Positions 1 through 6,229 are shown, counted from the first letter of the stretch. The stretch is DNA of 10,634 nucleotides from Haloarculaceae archaeon (GCA_018609945.1 JAHENO010000047.1:1-10634), one strand, 5' to 3'. Notes: a model not told the origin generated them from the sequence alone. Translations and numbers: made by a program.

Positions 1-60
1 ATTATAGGCACGATGTAGCCGACTCCGGAGGGATAGACCGACTGCAACCACTGTAAGCCA

Positions 61-72
61 CGAAACGTTTCG
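61..72. promoter_or_regulatory. 12-bp perfect palindrome upstream of thi4 (candidate operator)
   Basis: CGAAACGTTTCG is identical to its own reverse complement over 12 bp. It lies about 40 bp upstream of the TATA-like box at 113-120, a position that suits an archaeal activator or upstream element. Haloarchaeal thiamine genes are known to be under thiamine-responsive control, so a thiamine regulator is one possible binder, but this is inference; no regulator site consensus was checked. Confidence 0.4.
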
Positions 73-112
73 CGGCGTGCCACCCCGTCATATAAGCGGC
101 TTGTACAGATTA

Positions 113-120
113 CTTATAAC
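113..120 (+). promoter_or_regulatory. TATA-like box of thi4
   Basis: CTTATAAC sits about 43 nt before the thi4 ATG, which predicts a short leader of about 15 nt. A weaker AT-rich alternative, GGTAATAC near 128-135, is about 28 nt from the ATG and would give a leaderless transcript. CATATAAG at 89-96 is a further TATA-like match. Confidence 0.45.
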
Positions 121-158
121 GAAACTGGTAATACCATGGAGTACTAACACCCAGTGGT

Positions 159-1094
159 ATGAGCCGAGACAGCTTCGACCAGTTCAGCGACGTCGGCGAG
201 GCGGACGTGACGCGCGCCATCGGCCAGGAGTGGACCGAGGAGTTCATGGACTTCTCGGATTCGGACGTGATCATCGTCGGCGGCGGCCCCTCGGGACTGA
301 TGGCCGGGAAGGAACTGGCAGAGCGGGGCGTGAAGACGATGATCGTCGAGAAGAACAACTACCTCGGCGGGGGCTTCTGGCTGGGCGGCTTTCTGATGAA
401 CAAGGTGACGGTCCGGGAACCGGCCCAGCAGGTACTGGAAGACCTCGATGTCTCCTACAAGCGGGCCCAGGACAGCGAGGGACTGTACGTCGCCAACGGG
501 CCCGAGGCGTGTTCGGGGCTGATTAAAGCCGCGTGTGACGCCGGCGCGAAGATCCAGAACATGACCGAGTTCACCGATATCGTCATCCGCGAGGACCACC
601 GCGTGGGCGGCATCGTGATGAACTGGACGCCGGTCCACGCACTGCCCCGGGAAATCACCTGCGTCGACCCCATCGCGGTCGAGGGCGACCTCGTCATCGA
701 CGCCTCGGGCCACGACGCCGTCGCGGTGACCAAACTCCACGAACGTGGCGTGCTGGATGCGCCGGGCATCGGCCACGCAGCCGAACACAACACCGGCATG
801 GACCAGACCGACAGCGACCAGTACGGCGCCCCCGGCCACGACTCGCCGGGTCACGACTCGATGTGGGTCGGCGAGAGCGAGGACGCCGTCGTCGAGCACA
901 CCGGCCTGGCTCACGACGGCCTCGTCGTGACGGGCATGGCCACCGCGACCACGTACGGCCTCCCGCGGATGGGCCCGACCTTCGGCGCCATGCTCCTGTC
1001 GGGCAAGCGCGCCGCCCAGGCCGCCATCGACGAACTCGGCGTCGACGCCGACGACGTCGAGATGACCACGCGTGCCTCGCCGGCCGACGACTGA
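159..1094 (+). CDS. thi4: Thiamine thiazole synthase Thi4 (ADP-thiazole synthase)
   Basis: This 311-residue enzyme makes the ADP-thiazole precursor of thiamine from NAD and glycine, in the cytoplasm. An N-terminal dinucleotide-binding motif GGGPSG (about 41-46) is followed by the acidic end of strand 2 (VEKNNYLGGGFW, from residue 63). The sulfur-site segment EITCVDPIAVEGDLVIDASGHD has cysteine at position 168, where yeast and Haloferax Thi4 have the cysteine and methanogen sulfide-using enzymes have histidine. A C-terminal GMATATTYGLPRMGPTFGAM segment closes the cofactor site. Length fits haloarchaeal Thi4. The ATG at 159 is the first start giving the full N-terminus; an upstream ATG at 136 meets a stop almost at once. 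The stop codon lies inside a 31-bp tandem duplication. The family call is firm; whether the cysteine donates its sulfur once per protein molecule is inferred from homologues. Confidence 0.96.
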   Translation: MSRDSFDQFSDVGEADVTRAIGQEWTEEFMDFSDSDVIIVGGGPSGLMAGKELAERGVKTMIVEKNNYLGGGFWLGGFLMNKVTVREPAQQVLEDLDVSYKRAQDSEGLYVANGPEACSGLIKAACDAGAKIQNMTEFTDIVIREDHRVGGIVMNWTPVHALPREITCVDPIAVEGDLVIDASGHDAVAVTKLHERGVLDAPGIGHAAEHNTGMDQTDSDQYGAPGHDSPGHDSMWVGESEDAVVEHTGLAHDGLVVTGMATATTYGLPRMGPTFGAMLLSGKRAAQAAIDELGVDADDVEMTTRASPADD

Positions 1095-1148
1095 CCGCTC
1101 GCCACCGTTTCCAGCCCACGACTGACCGCTCGCCGCGGTTCCCTCCCG
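1087..1148. repeat. 31-bp imperfect tandem duplication across the thi4 stop codon
   Basis: ACGACTGACCGCTCGCC occurs at 1087-1103 and again at 1118-1134. The rest of each 31-bp unit is similar but diverged (CACCGTTTCC against CGCGGTTCCC). The first unit contains the real TGA of thi4. The second duplicates the end of the gene into the spacer, one base out of frame because 31 is not a multiple of three. Confidence 0.75.
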
Positions 1149-1159
1149 CACATCACCAG

Positions 1160-1167
1160 TCCTATTG
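1160..1167 (+). promoter_or_regulatory. Weak TATA-like box of the EamA gene
   Basis: TCCTATTGG is centred about 27 nt before the ATG at 1191, the spacing for a leaderless transcript. The match to a haloarchaeal TATA box is weak, but the spacing favours ATG 1191 over GTG 1182. Confidence 0.3.
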
Positions 1168-1190
1168 GCACGCAACGCGCCGTGTCTCGC

Positions 1191-1607
1191 ATGCACTACC
1201 TCCTCTGGGCGATTCTCGCGCTGGTCGCGTACTCGCTGGTGCCCCCGCTCTCGAAACTCGCCGCCGAACAGCTCCCGATCATGCTGGTCGCACTCGTCGC
1301 GAACGCGACCATCACGGCCGTCAACCTGGCCGTCGTCCTGTACCTCGACGAGGGAACGCTGGGGTCGCTGTCCTCGACGCACGGCCTCTACGCGATCGCG
1401 GCCGGCGTGTTCCTCACCGTCGGCGTGCTGTCGTACTTTCACTCGCTGTCGGTCGGCCCCGTCAGCGTCGTGACGCCCATCTTCGGGCTCTTTCTGGTGG
1501 GCAGTTCCGTCGTCGGCATGGTCGCACTCGAAGAGCCCGCGACGGCGCGCAAACTCGCGGGGCTTGGATGCGCCGCCCTCGCGGTCTACCTCACCTCGAC
1601 GGCCTGA
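1191..1607 (+). CDS. EamA-domain (DMT superfamily) membrane protein, single domain
   Basis: This 138-residue, very hydrophobic protein has five probable membrane helices, at about 2-24, 28-50, 64-86, 90-112 and 116-135. That is the size and layout of one EamA repeat of the drug/metabolite transporter superfamily. The proline after helix 1 (LVPPLSK) and the PVSVVTPIFGLF segment starting helix 4 are typical. Most EamA transporters carry two such repeats (about 300 residues), so this one probably works as a dimer. The substrate cannot be told. A GTG at 1182 would add three residues; ATG 1191 is preferred for promoter spacing. It follows thi4 by about 100 bp with its own possible promoter, so thiamine-related transport is possible but unsupported. 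Confidence 0.85.
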   Translation: MHYLLWAILALVAYSLVPPLSKLAAEQLPIMLVALVANATITAVNLAVVLYLDEGTLGSLSSTHGLYAIAAGVFLTVGVLSYFHSLSVGPVSVVTPIFGLFLVGSSVVGMVALEEPATARKLAGLGCAALAVYLTSTA

Positions 1608-1675
1608 CGTCGGCGGCCGACCCTCTTCCCTTCCCGCTGCACACCGAATGCCGACAATTGTTGCTATTCGCCAAA

Positions 1676-1691
1676 CATATATTAGTTTATA
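1676..1691 (+). promoter_or_regulatory. Promoter of the 178-residue HTH-like gene
   Basis: CATATATTA is centred about 26 nt before ATG 1706, giving leaderless spacing, and TTTATA at 1686-1691 lies about 32 nt before the in-frame ATG 1721. The AT-rich block stands out sharply from the GC-rich surroundings. A small palindrome, ACAATTGT, lies just upstream at 1654-1661 and could be a regulator half-site. Confidence 0.6.
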
Positions 1692-1705
1692 TTCCGATAT
1701 AGTGG

Positions 1706-2242
1706 ATGAATAGGTGCACGATGCGACGAGAGGTAAACGAAACAGGAAATGATTCCGAACCCCCGACAGCGAGCGGAGACGCGGGGGACGGGGGCGGGGA
1801 CGGAACGCGCGTCGTGCTGTGGACGCGCCGACCGGTCTGTGGGCCGCGGACAGAGATCATCGACCGCCTGAGTTCGCTCCGGGCGACTGGTCAGATCGCC
1901 GAGTTCACGGTTCGGACCTGGCCCGAGGAGGTCGCCGTCTCGGAGCACACGCGCCACTCCCAGGTGCTCAAGACCTACGAGCAGTTCCGGTCGTGGGCCG
2001 ACGAGACCGACGTCGACATCACCCCGCCGTTCGACCGGCGGACCGTCACCACCCTCGTCGGCCGGAGCGAGGAGGTGCTGACGCTCCCGGTACTGTGTCT
2101 GGCCGTCTACGACGACGGCCTGTGTGGCGTCTATCCCTGCACCGACGGCGACGAGACGCTGACAGTCACGGACTACGTCGACGCCTGCGCGAACGGGGAC
2201 GCGACGCCATCTCCGGAGGACCTGGCCACCGCGGCCGAATGA
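1706..2242 (+). CDS. Haloarchaeal HTH-family-like protein of unknown role
   Basis: This 178-residue acidic soluble protein has no signal peptide or membrane segment. Residues 1-33 are a low-complexity Gly/Asp-rich tail. The core (34-160) begins with a strand (TRVVLWTRRP) and a helical segment (IIDRLSSLRATGQIAEF), followed by TVRTWPEEV, a helix around YEQFRSWADE, and the segment LTLPVLCLAVYDDGLCGVYPC. This layout resembles a small haloarchaea-specific family commonly named 'HTH domain-containing protein'; that resemblance is from memory and only moderate. Six cysteines (4, 45, 131, 140, 145, 161) are many for a haloarchaeal cytoplasmic protein; C131, C140 and C145 could form a metal or redox site, which is speculative. 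ATG 1706 is chosen for promoter spacing; ATG 1721 is possible. It converges with the surface-protein gene 27 bp downstream. Confidence 0.75.
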   Translation: MNRCTMRREVNETGNDSEPPTASGDAGDGGGDGTRVVLWTRRPVCGPRTEIIDRLSSLRATGQIAEFTVRTWPEEVAVSEHTRHSQVLKTYEQFRSWADETDVDITPPFDRRTVTTLVGRSEEVLTLPVLCLAVYDDGLCGVYPCTDGDETLTVTDYVDACANGDATPSPEDLATAAE

Positions 2243-2269
2243 GACTGACTCCGCGGGAACCGCCGATCC

Positions 2270-3487
2270 TCAGCGACGACGACCGAGCAGCCCGGTTGCG
2301 AGGACGGCCAGCAACGCCACGAGGACGCCGAAGCCGGGACCGCTCTCACCGGGTGTCGGCGTGGGCGACTCTCCGGGCGTGGGCGTCGCTGTCGGCGTCT
2401 CGGTGGCCGAGGGGTCCACGCCCTCGACGGTGGTCGTCGCGGTCGCGTCGCCGCTGCTGGCCTCGATCGTGACATTGCCAGCGTCCTCGATCGACACGCG
2501 GAGCTCGCCCCGCTGGTCGGTCGTGCCGACCTGCTCGCCGCCGACGCTGACCGTGGCGCCCTCGACGGTCTCGTTGTACTCGTCGGTCACCGTCACCACG
2601 GTCGACTCGCCGACGATGACCCGGCGGTTGACCGACTCGACGTTCAGGGCCGGCTCGCGCTGGATCGACACCTCCAGGGACGCCGGGTTCTCCCCGACCC
2701 TGACGGACGCCCGTTCGGCGTCGTAGCCGTCCTTTGTGACGCGGACCCGGTGGTTCTGGTTGACCGGAACGGATCCCGTCACCATCCCGTCGGAGCCGGT
2801 GACGAGCGTCGTGCCGAGGTCGGGGAACCGGACGCGTGCGTCCTCGACGGGTCGCGCGGGCTCGAAGTGGTCGTCGACGACCGACACCGTGACGTCGGCG
2901 TCGGCGCGCTGGACGCTGATCGTCTCGGTCTTCTCGACCCGCGTGATCTCGATGGATGTCTCGGTCCGGAGGTGGCCGGGTGGGGTCACGCGCACGGTGT
3001 ACTCGCCGAGTTCCAGCGGGCCCGACCGCGCGAAGCCGCTCTCGTTGGTCGTCAGCGAGGCGACCTGGCGACCGGGTTCGCGGAGGGCGATCTCGGCCCC
3101 GGCGACCGGCCCGTCGGTCCCCTCGACGACGAAGGTCACCCGGCCGATCTCGGAGACGGAAACCTCCACCTGCTCACCGCCGTCCACGTTGGACAGCAGG
3201 AACGGCCTGTTCCTGACGTACCTGTCGTCGTCGGTCGCGATCCGGACGGTCGCACCCTCGGGGACGTCGACCAGCGCCCGACCGTCCGAGGTCGTCGTCA
3301 CCTCGGCGCGGCCCTCGCCGTCGTCCCACGTCACGACGAGGTCGACGTTGCCGACCGGCCGGTCGTTGTCGTCGACGACCGTGATTTCGAGTGTGACGTC
3401 GTCAGCAGCCGCCATCCCCACCATACCGTACGCGGCGGCTGCAACGAGAACCACGATGATCGCTGTCGAAAGGAGCGCCCGTGACAT
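2270..3487 (-). CDS. Secreted PGF-CTERM surface protein with repeated beta-sandwich domains
   Basis: This 405-residue protein starts with a Sec signal peptide (hydrophobic core about 5-26, AMA-like end near 28). Four repeated beta-sandwich units follow, at about 30-113, 114-194, 197-277 and 280-356. They resemble carboxypeptidase-regulatory-like/Big-type domains, with recurring phrases such as DRPVGNVDLVV, GPVAGAEIAL and ETVEGATVSV. A Thr/Pro linker (361-381) leads to PGF at 384-386, a hydrophobic helix and a terminal RRR: the PGF-CTERM signal, which archaeosortase A processes for lipid anchoring outside the cell. The role is probably structural or adhesive; no catalytic domain is visible. 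The gene has its own promoter and is separated from the upstream PfkB-like gene by 99 bp. The anchor call is strong; the domain family names are approximate. Confidence 0.9.
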   Translation of the reverse strand: MSRALLSTAIIVVLVAAAAYGMVGMAAADDVTLEITVVDDNDRPVGNVDLVVTWDDGEGRAEVTTTSDGRALVDVPEGATVRIATDDDRYVRNRPFLLSNVDGGEQVEVSVSEIGRVTFVVEGTDGPVAGAEIALREPGRQVASLTTNESGFARSGPLELGEYTVRVTPPGHLRTETSIEITRVEKTETISVQRADADVTVSVVDDHFEPARPVEDARVRFPDLGTTLVTGSDGMVTGSVPVNQNHRVRVTKDGYDAERASVRVGENPASLEVSIQREPALNVESVNRRVIVGESTVVTVTDEYNETVEGATVSVGGEQVGTTDQRGELRVSIEDAGNVTIEASSGDATATTTVEGVDPSATETPTATPTPGESPTPTPGESGPGFGVLVALLAVLATGLLGRRR

Positions 3488-3508
3488 ACCGGTTCTATCG
3501 GCCAGCCA

Positions 3509-3516
3509 GTTTAAAC
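3509..3516 (-). promoter_or_regulatory. TATA box of the PGF-CTERM gene
   Basis: On the minus strand GTTTAAAC (itself an 8-bp palindrome) is centred 25 nt before the ATG at 3487. This matches a leaderless haloarchaeal promoter and fixes the start codon. Confidence 0.65.
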
Positions 3517-3586
3517 GTCTGACGGCAGTTCCCGGTACATATCGTCCCCCCGCTACGGTCCACCCGACAACTGCTGCCGAGTGCCA

Positions 3587-4549
3587 TCACAGGTCCGCCA
3601 TCCGGGCGACGACGGCCGAGACCTCCTCGGGAGTGGCTGTCAGGAGCGGCCCGGGCACCGTACACGCGAGCGCCGCCGCCGCGACGGCGTCAGTCAGCGC
3701 CTCGTCGAGCGGGGCTCCGTCCGCGAGCCGACCGAGAACCCCCCCCGCGAGGGCTGCCTGCCGGCCGGTCGTGCTGACGACGTCCGTCTCGGGGGCCGCC
3801 TGCTCGTGGACGACGTTCGTCCCGGGCGAGACTTCGAGCGCCACGGCGCCGCCGTCCGCGCGCGCGACGACCACCGTCTCCAGGTCGAGTTCCGCGGCCA
3901 GCGTGTTCGCGAGCGTCCGCGGCCGATTGTTCTTCTCGAACACCGTTTCCGCGTGAGTGTCGCTGACGACGAGCACGTCGACCATCGCGACCAGGTCCGC
4001 GAGCGCCTCCCGGTACCGCTCGACCGACCGCAATCCCGGGCGGTAGTCGACGGCCGCCGCCGTGGTGACGCCGGCCTCGTGGGCCGCCTGGAGAACCGCC
4101 TCGGTACTCGCCAGAGCACGCTCCGAGAGGACGGCCGTACTCAGCCCGACGAAGACCGTATCGGCCGCCCGGACCCGTTCCATCGGGAGGTCCTCGGCAC
4201 TGCCCGCGGCAACGGCCGTGTGCTCCCAGTCGTAGACGATCGCCTCCTCGCGGGGTTCGCGCCCGGACTCGTGGAAGATCAGCCCCTGGCGCGCGTCGTC
4301 GGGGTCGACCCACGTGACGTCGGTCGCGACGCCGTGCTGGTGGAGTTGGCCCACGAGGCGCCGACTCGGCGCGGCGTCGGGGAGTCGCGACAGCCAGGTC
4401 CCGGCCGTGCCGACGGCCGTCGCCGCCGCGGCGGCACCGCTCTCGATGCCGCTGGCGTGCAGTCGGGCGTCCCGCGCTGTCGCGAACCGCTCGGACTCCC
4501 GGGGCGACAGCTGCAACGCGGTGTCCCCGAACGTGACGAGTTCTGCCAT
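3587..4549 (-). CDS. PfkB-fold sugar-kinase-like protein with altered catalytic motif
   Basis: This 320-residue protein has the usual PfkB/ribokinase length. Recognisable parts are the N-terminal strand MAELVTFGDTALQLSP, a Gly/Ala-rich substrate-side segment (about 38-50), VDYRPGLR (167-173, where KDG-kinase-like proteins have a DxNxR segment) and the ATP-side strand TVVVARADGGAVAL (about 225-237). The C-terminal signature, usually DTTGAGDAFxGG with a catalytic aspartate, reads TTGRQAALAGG (260-270), so alanine 265 stands in place of the catalytic base and the anion-hole glycines are also changed. Known relatives phosphorylate ketodeoxygluconate, fructose or ribose. This one may be inactive as a kinase, may use altered chemistry, or may bind sugar as a sensor. 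A promoter at leaderless distance fixes the start. Fold is confident; function is not. Confidence 0.88.
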   Translation of the reverse strand: MAELVTFGDTALQLSPRESERFATARDARLHASGIESGAAAAATAVGTAGTWLSRLPDAAPSRRLVGQLHQHGVATDVTWVDPDDARQGLIFHESGREPREEAIVYDWEHTAVAAGSAEDLPMERVRAADTVFVGLSTAVLSERALASTEAVLQAAHEAGVTTAAAVDYRPGLRSVERYREALADLVAMVDVLVVSDTHAETVFEKNNRPRTLANTLAAELDLETVVVARADGGAVALEVSPGTNVVHEQAAPETDVVSTTGRQAALAGGVLGRLADGAPLDEALTDAVAAAALACTVPGPLLTATPEEVSAVVARMADL

Positions 4550-4572
4550 ACCTGTTCGGACACCAACGATCG

Positions 4573-4580
4573 GTTTAATT
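4573..4580 (-). promoter_or_regulatory. TATA box of the PfkB-like gene
   Basis: Minus-strand AATTAAAC is centred about 27 nt before the ATG at 4549, again the leaderless spacing. Confidence 0.6.
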
Positions 4581-4618
4581 CCACCGGCAGTTGCGCGGTC
4601 CGAGGGTGAGCCCGACGC

Positions 4619-4993
4619 TCATTCCGCAGGCGAGACGCGCACGTCTGCACCCCCGGAAAGCGACCGCAGAGGCCCCACATCGTCGAGTTCGGCGACCACG
4701 TTCACCGGCGCCGCCGCCCGGGGTTCGTCGCCGTGGCTGGCGGGGGTCGGCCCCCAGAACAGACACAGGGCCGAGCCCGCCGGCCAGTAGGCGACGGCGC
4801 CGACCGGCACCGCCTCGCTGGCGTCCTCGGCCGGAACGTCGACCGGGACCGAAAAGTAGAGTTCGTCGCCCCAGCGCGTCGCCGTCCCCTCGACGGGGAG
4901 GGCGTCGGCCAGCGCCGCCCGCGTCTCCGGGCTCTCGTCGGTCCACGTCGCGGTCAGCGTCCGCCGGTTCACCTCGACTGTGAGGTCCGTCAT
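4619..4993 (-). CDS. Cyclophilin-like (TM1367/DUF3830-type) protein
   Basis: This 124-residue cytoplasmic protein consists of one compact beta-barrel domain. The segments WGDELYFSVPV (41-51), GAVAYWPAGSALCLFWGPTP (65-84) and a final VNVVAELDD strand match what I know of the archaeal cyclophilin-like family related to Thermotoga TM1367, which shares the cyclophilin fold but lacks the catalytic residues of peptidyl-prolyl isomerases. Biological role unknown. A longer open frame runs further upstream (to 5278), but it crosses the divergent gene and the promoter region. The ATG at 4993, giving MTDLTVEVNRR, is the natural start and has a weak TATA-like AGTTTGAG about 26 nt upstream. Confidence 0.85.
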   Translation of the reverse strand: MTDLTVEVNRRTLTATWTDESPETRAALADALPVEGTATRWGDELYFSVPVDVPAEDASEAVPVGAVAYWPAGSALCLFWGPTPASHGDEPRAAAPVNVVAELDDVGPLRSLSGGADVRVSPAE

Positions 4994-5076
4994 GTGCGAA
5001 CCCTCGGACCCGGCGTCCCTCAAACTCCCGGAACGGTGCCGGCCGCGCGCCGAGCGGAACGTGCCCGAGCGTTCTT

Positions 5077-5092
5077 TGTGACGCGGGTCACA
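5077..5092. promoter_or_regulatory. Inverted repeat in the divergent promoter region (candidate operator)
   Basis: TGTGAC-GCGG-GTCACA is a perfect 6-bp inverted repeat with a 4-bp spacer. It ends 10 bp before the ATG at 5103 and overlaps the place where the TATA box (TTTGTG, 5075-5080) of that gene would lie, so a bound protein would block initiation. It could also affect the divergent gene at 4993. Confidence 0.4.
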
Positions 5093-5102
5093 CAGACACA
5101 CC

Positions 5103-5528
5103 ATGGAGTACGCACAGTTCCTCTCGGGCATCGTCCACGAACCGACCCAGCGCGAGGGCGAGGGGTTCGACCTCACCGTCGCCGAGGTGTACGAGGTAAC
5201 CGACCCGGGGCGCGTCGACTTCGGCGGCGGCGAACTCGAACCCGCGGGCGTCGAACCCCACCCCAGCGAGAAACGCAACGCCGACGACGACTACGAGTGG
5301 TGGCACCTCGATGCCGGCGGGTACCTCCTCGAGTACAACGAGTCACTCGAGACCGCGGACCTGCGGTTCACCCTGCAGACGCGCGACGAACTGCTCGCAC
5401 GCGGGGCCACACACCCGACGCTGCACGTCACCGAACTGCCGAGGGTACCGCTGTCGGTCGGGGGCGCCGGCCTCCGCGTGAAAGAGAACGCGCGCGTCTC
5501 GACGCTGGTCGGGGCCGACCCGGCCTGA
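5103..5528 (+). CDS. Divergent dUTPase/dCTP-deaminase-like protein
   Basis: This 141-residue protein resembles archaeal dUTPase/dCTP deaminase proteins. GFDLTVAEVYEVTDPGRVDFGG (21-42) matches their early strand segment, AGGYLLEYNESLE (71-83) their P-G-Y-ll-r-tnE segment, and LQTRDELLARGATHPTLHV (91-109) the region that normally carries PRSSLLR. The C-terminal part (KENARVSTLVG) matches the closing strand. In active enzymes of the superfamily the serine-rich PRSSL motif and a GWxG segment line the nucleotide and metal site; here they read TRDEL and are not recognisable, respectively. Nucleotide clean-up is therefore a family-level guess and the catalysis is doubtful. It converges with the next gene, stop to stop 16 bp apart. 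Confidence 0.75.
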   Translation: MEYAQFLSGIVHEPTQREGEGFDLTVAEVYEVTDPGRVDFGGGELEPAGVEPHPSEKRNADDDYEWWHLDAGGYLLEYNESLETADLRFTLQTRDELLARGATHPTLHVTELPRVPLSVGGAGLRVKENARVSTLVGADPA

Positions 5529-5544
5529 AGACAGCGACGGGCCC

Positions 5545-5727
5545 CTACTCGTAGGCGCTGGGGCGGCCGGCCCAGAGGAACAGCGAGAGCACGATGAAGG
5601 CAATCCCGACGCCGGCCAGTTCGACGGCGTCCTGCTGGAACCCGTAGCCGATGACCCACACTCCCAGCAACACCATCCCCAGCGTCAGCCACGACTCGAA
5701 CGACCACTCGGTCGGCGAGACGTTCAT
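5545..5727 (-). CDS. Small two-helix membrane protein
   Basis: This 60-residue protein has two probable membrane helices, at about 13-30 (WLTLGMVLLGVWVIGYGF) and 37-54 (ELAGVGIAFIVLSLFLWA), with an acidic N-terminus and a short polar tail. The open frame reaches 5811, but the ATG at 5727 is chosen because CTATAAC on the minus strand is centred 28 nt upstream and the extra residues before it look like spacer. I do not recognise a named family; small haloarchaeal membrane proteins of this shape are common hypothetical genes. No function can be proposed. Confidence 0.75.
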   Translation of the reverse strand: MNVSPTEWSFESWLTLGMVLLGVWVIGYGFQQDAVELAGVGIAFIVLSLFLWAGRPSAYE

Positions 5728-5751
5728 GTGGGCCGGTAGGACGCACAGCCA

Positions 5752-5759
5752 GTTATAGA
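5752..5759 (-). promoter_or_regulatory. TATA box of the small membrane-protein gene
   Basis: Minus-strand TCTATAAC is centred about 28 nt before the ATG at 5727 and supports that start. Confidence 0.6.
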
Positions 5760-5819
5760 TATGCAGGCACAGACCCGCCGCCGGTCGGGACGGAGCCACC
5801 AGTCGACCCAAAAGAGTGG

Positions 5820-5827
5820 GTTTTTAC
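5820..5827 (+). promoter_or_regulatory. TATA-like box of the S6e unit
   Basis: GTTTTTAC is centred about 28 nt before the ATG at 5852. It sits after a purine-rich stretch (AAAAGAG) that could serve as the BRE. This predicts a leaderless rps6e transcript. Confidence 0.6.
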
Positions 5828-5851
5828 GCGCCAGCGGACTTCACAGGGACA

Positions 5852-6229
5852 ATGGCAGAATTCACCGTCGCCGTCTCCGACCCGGAGGACGGCACGACCT
5901 ACCAGGTAGACGTCTCGGACCAGGACGCGAACCGCTTCATCGGCCGCGAGATCGGCGAGGAAGTCGACGGGGGCGCCGTCGGCCTCGACGGCTACACCCT
6001 CGAGATCACCGGCGGATCCGACGACGCCGGCCGGCCGATGCGCGAGGATGTCCGCGGCGCGGACCTCCAGAGCGTCCTGCTGGAGGGGGGCACCGGCTTC
6101 AATCCCAACCGTGACGGCGAGCGCAAGCGCGTGACCGTCCGCGGGCGCGAGGTCGGCGACGCCACCCGGCAGATCAACGCCGTCGTGACCGAGCGCGGCG
6201 ACACCCCCGTCGCGGACCTGCTGGAGTGA
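5852..6229 (+). CDS. rps6e: 30S ribosomal protein S6e (eS6)
   Basis: This 125-residue protein is the archaeal form of eS6, a component of the small ribosomal subunit, limited to the N-terminal half of the eukaryotic protein. Diagnostic segments are FIGREIGEEVDGGAVGL (residues 29-45), the LEITGGSDDAGRPMREDV core (about 50-67), GGTGFNPNRDGERKRVTVRG (about 76-95) and the C-terminal INAVVTERGD. It is more acidic than non-halophilic homologues, as expected for a high-salt cytoplasm. The open frame extends twelve codons upstream to 5816, but ATG 5852 matches the family N-terminus and the promoter spacing. The stop overlaps the next gene's GTG by four bases. Confidence 0.97.
   Translation: MAEFTVAVSDPEDGTTYQVDVSDQDANRFIGREIGEEVDGGAVGLDGYTLEITGGSDDAGRPMREDVRGADLQSVLLEGGTGFNPNRDGERKRVTVRGREVGDATRQINAVVTERGDTPVADLLE

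Noticed and set aside
1..81. Possible third copy of the 78-nt element (ACCACTGTAAGCCA against ACCGCTGTAAGCCA of copy A; GGCACG/CGTGCC ends)
   Set aside because: Only about 14 bp match and the inner stem is absent; a match this short is expected by chance in a window of this size.
73..158. TPP riboswitch before thi4
   Set aside because: The leader is too short and the conserved THI-box segments are not visible.
144..1442. 432-residue minus-strand open frame opposite thi4 and the EamA gene
   Set aside because: Rich in Arg, His and Asp with no domain pattern; it is the antisense frame of two well-supported genes in GC-rich DNA.
2736..3956. 406-residue plus-strand open frame
   Set aside because: Ser/Thr/Arg-rich low-complexity translation antisense to the PGF-CTERM and PfkB-like genes, both of which have promoters and recognisable domains.
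3581..4609. 342-residue plus-strand open frame opposite the PfkB-like gene
   Set aside because: Arg/Gly-rich shadow without family features.
5043..5278. 219-residue version of the cyclophilin-like protein starting at 5278
   Set aside because: The extra N-terminus is antisense to the dUTPase-like gene and through the promoter region; the family domain begins at the ATG at 4993.
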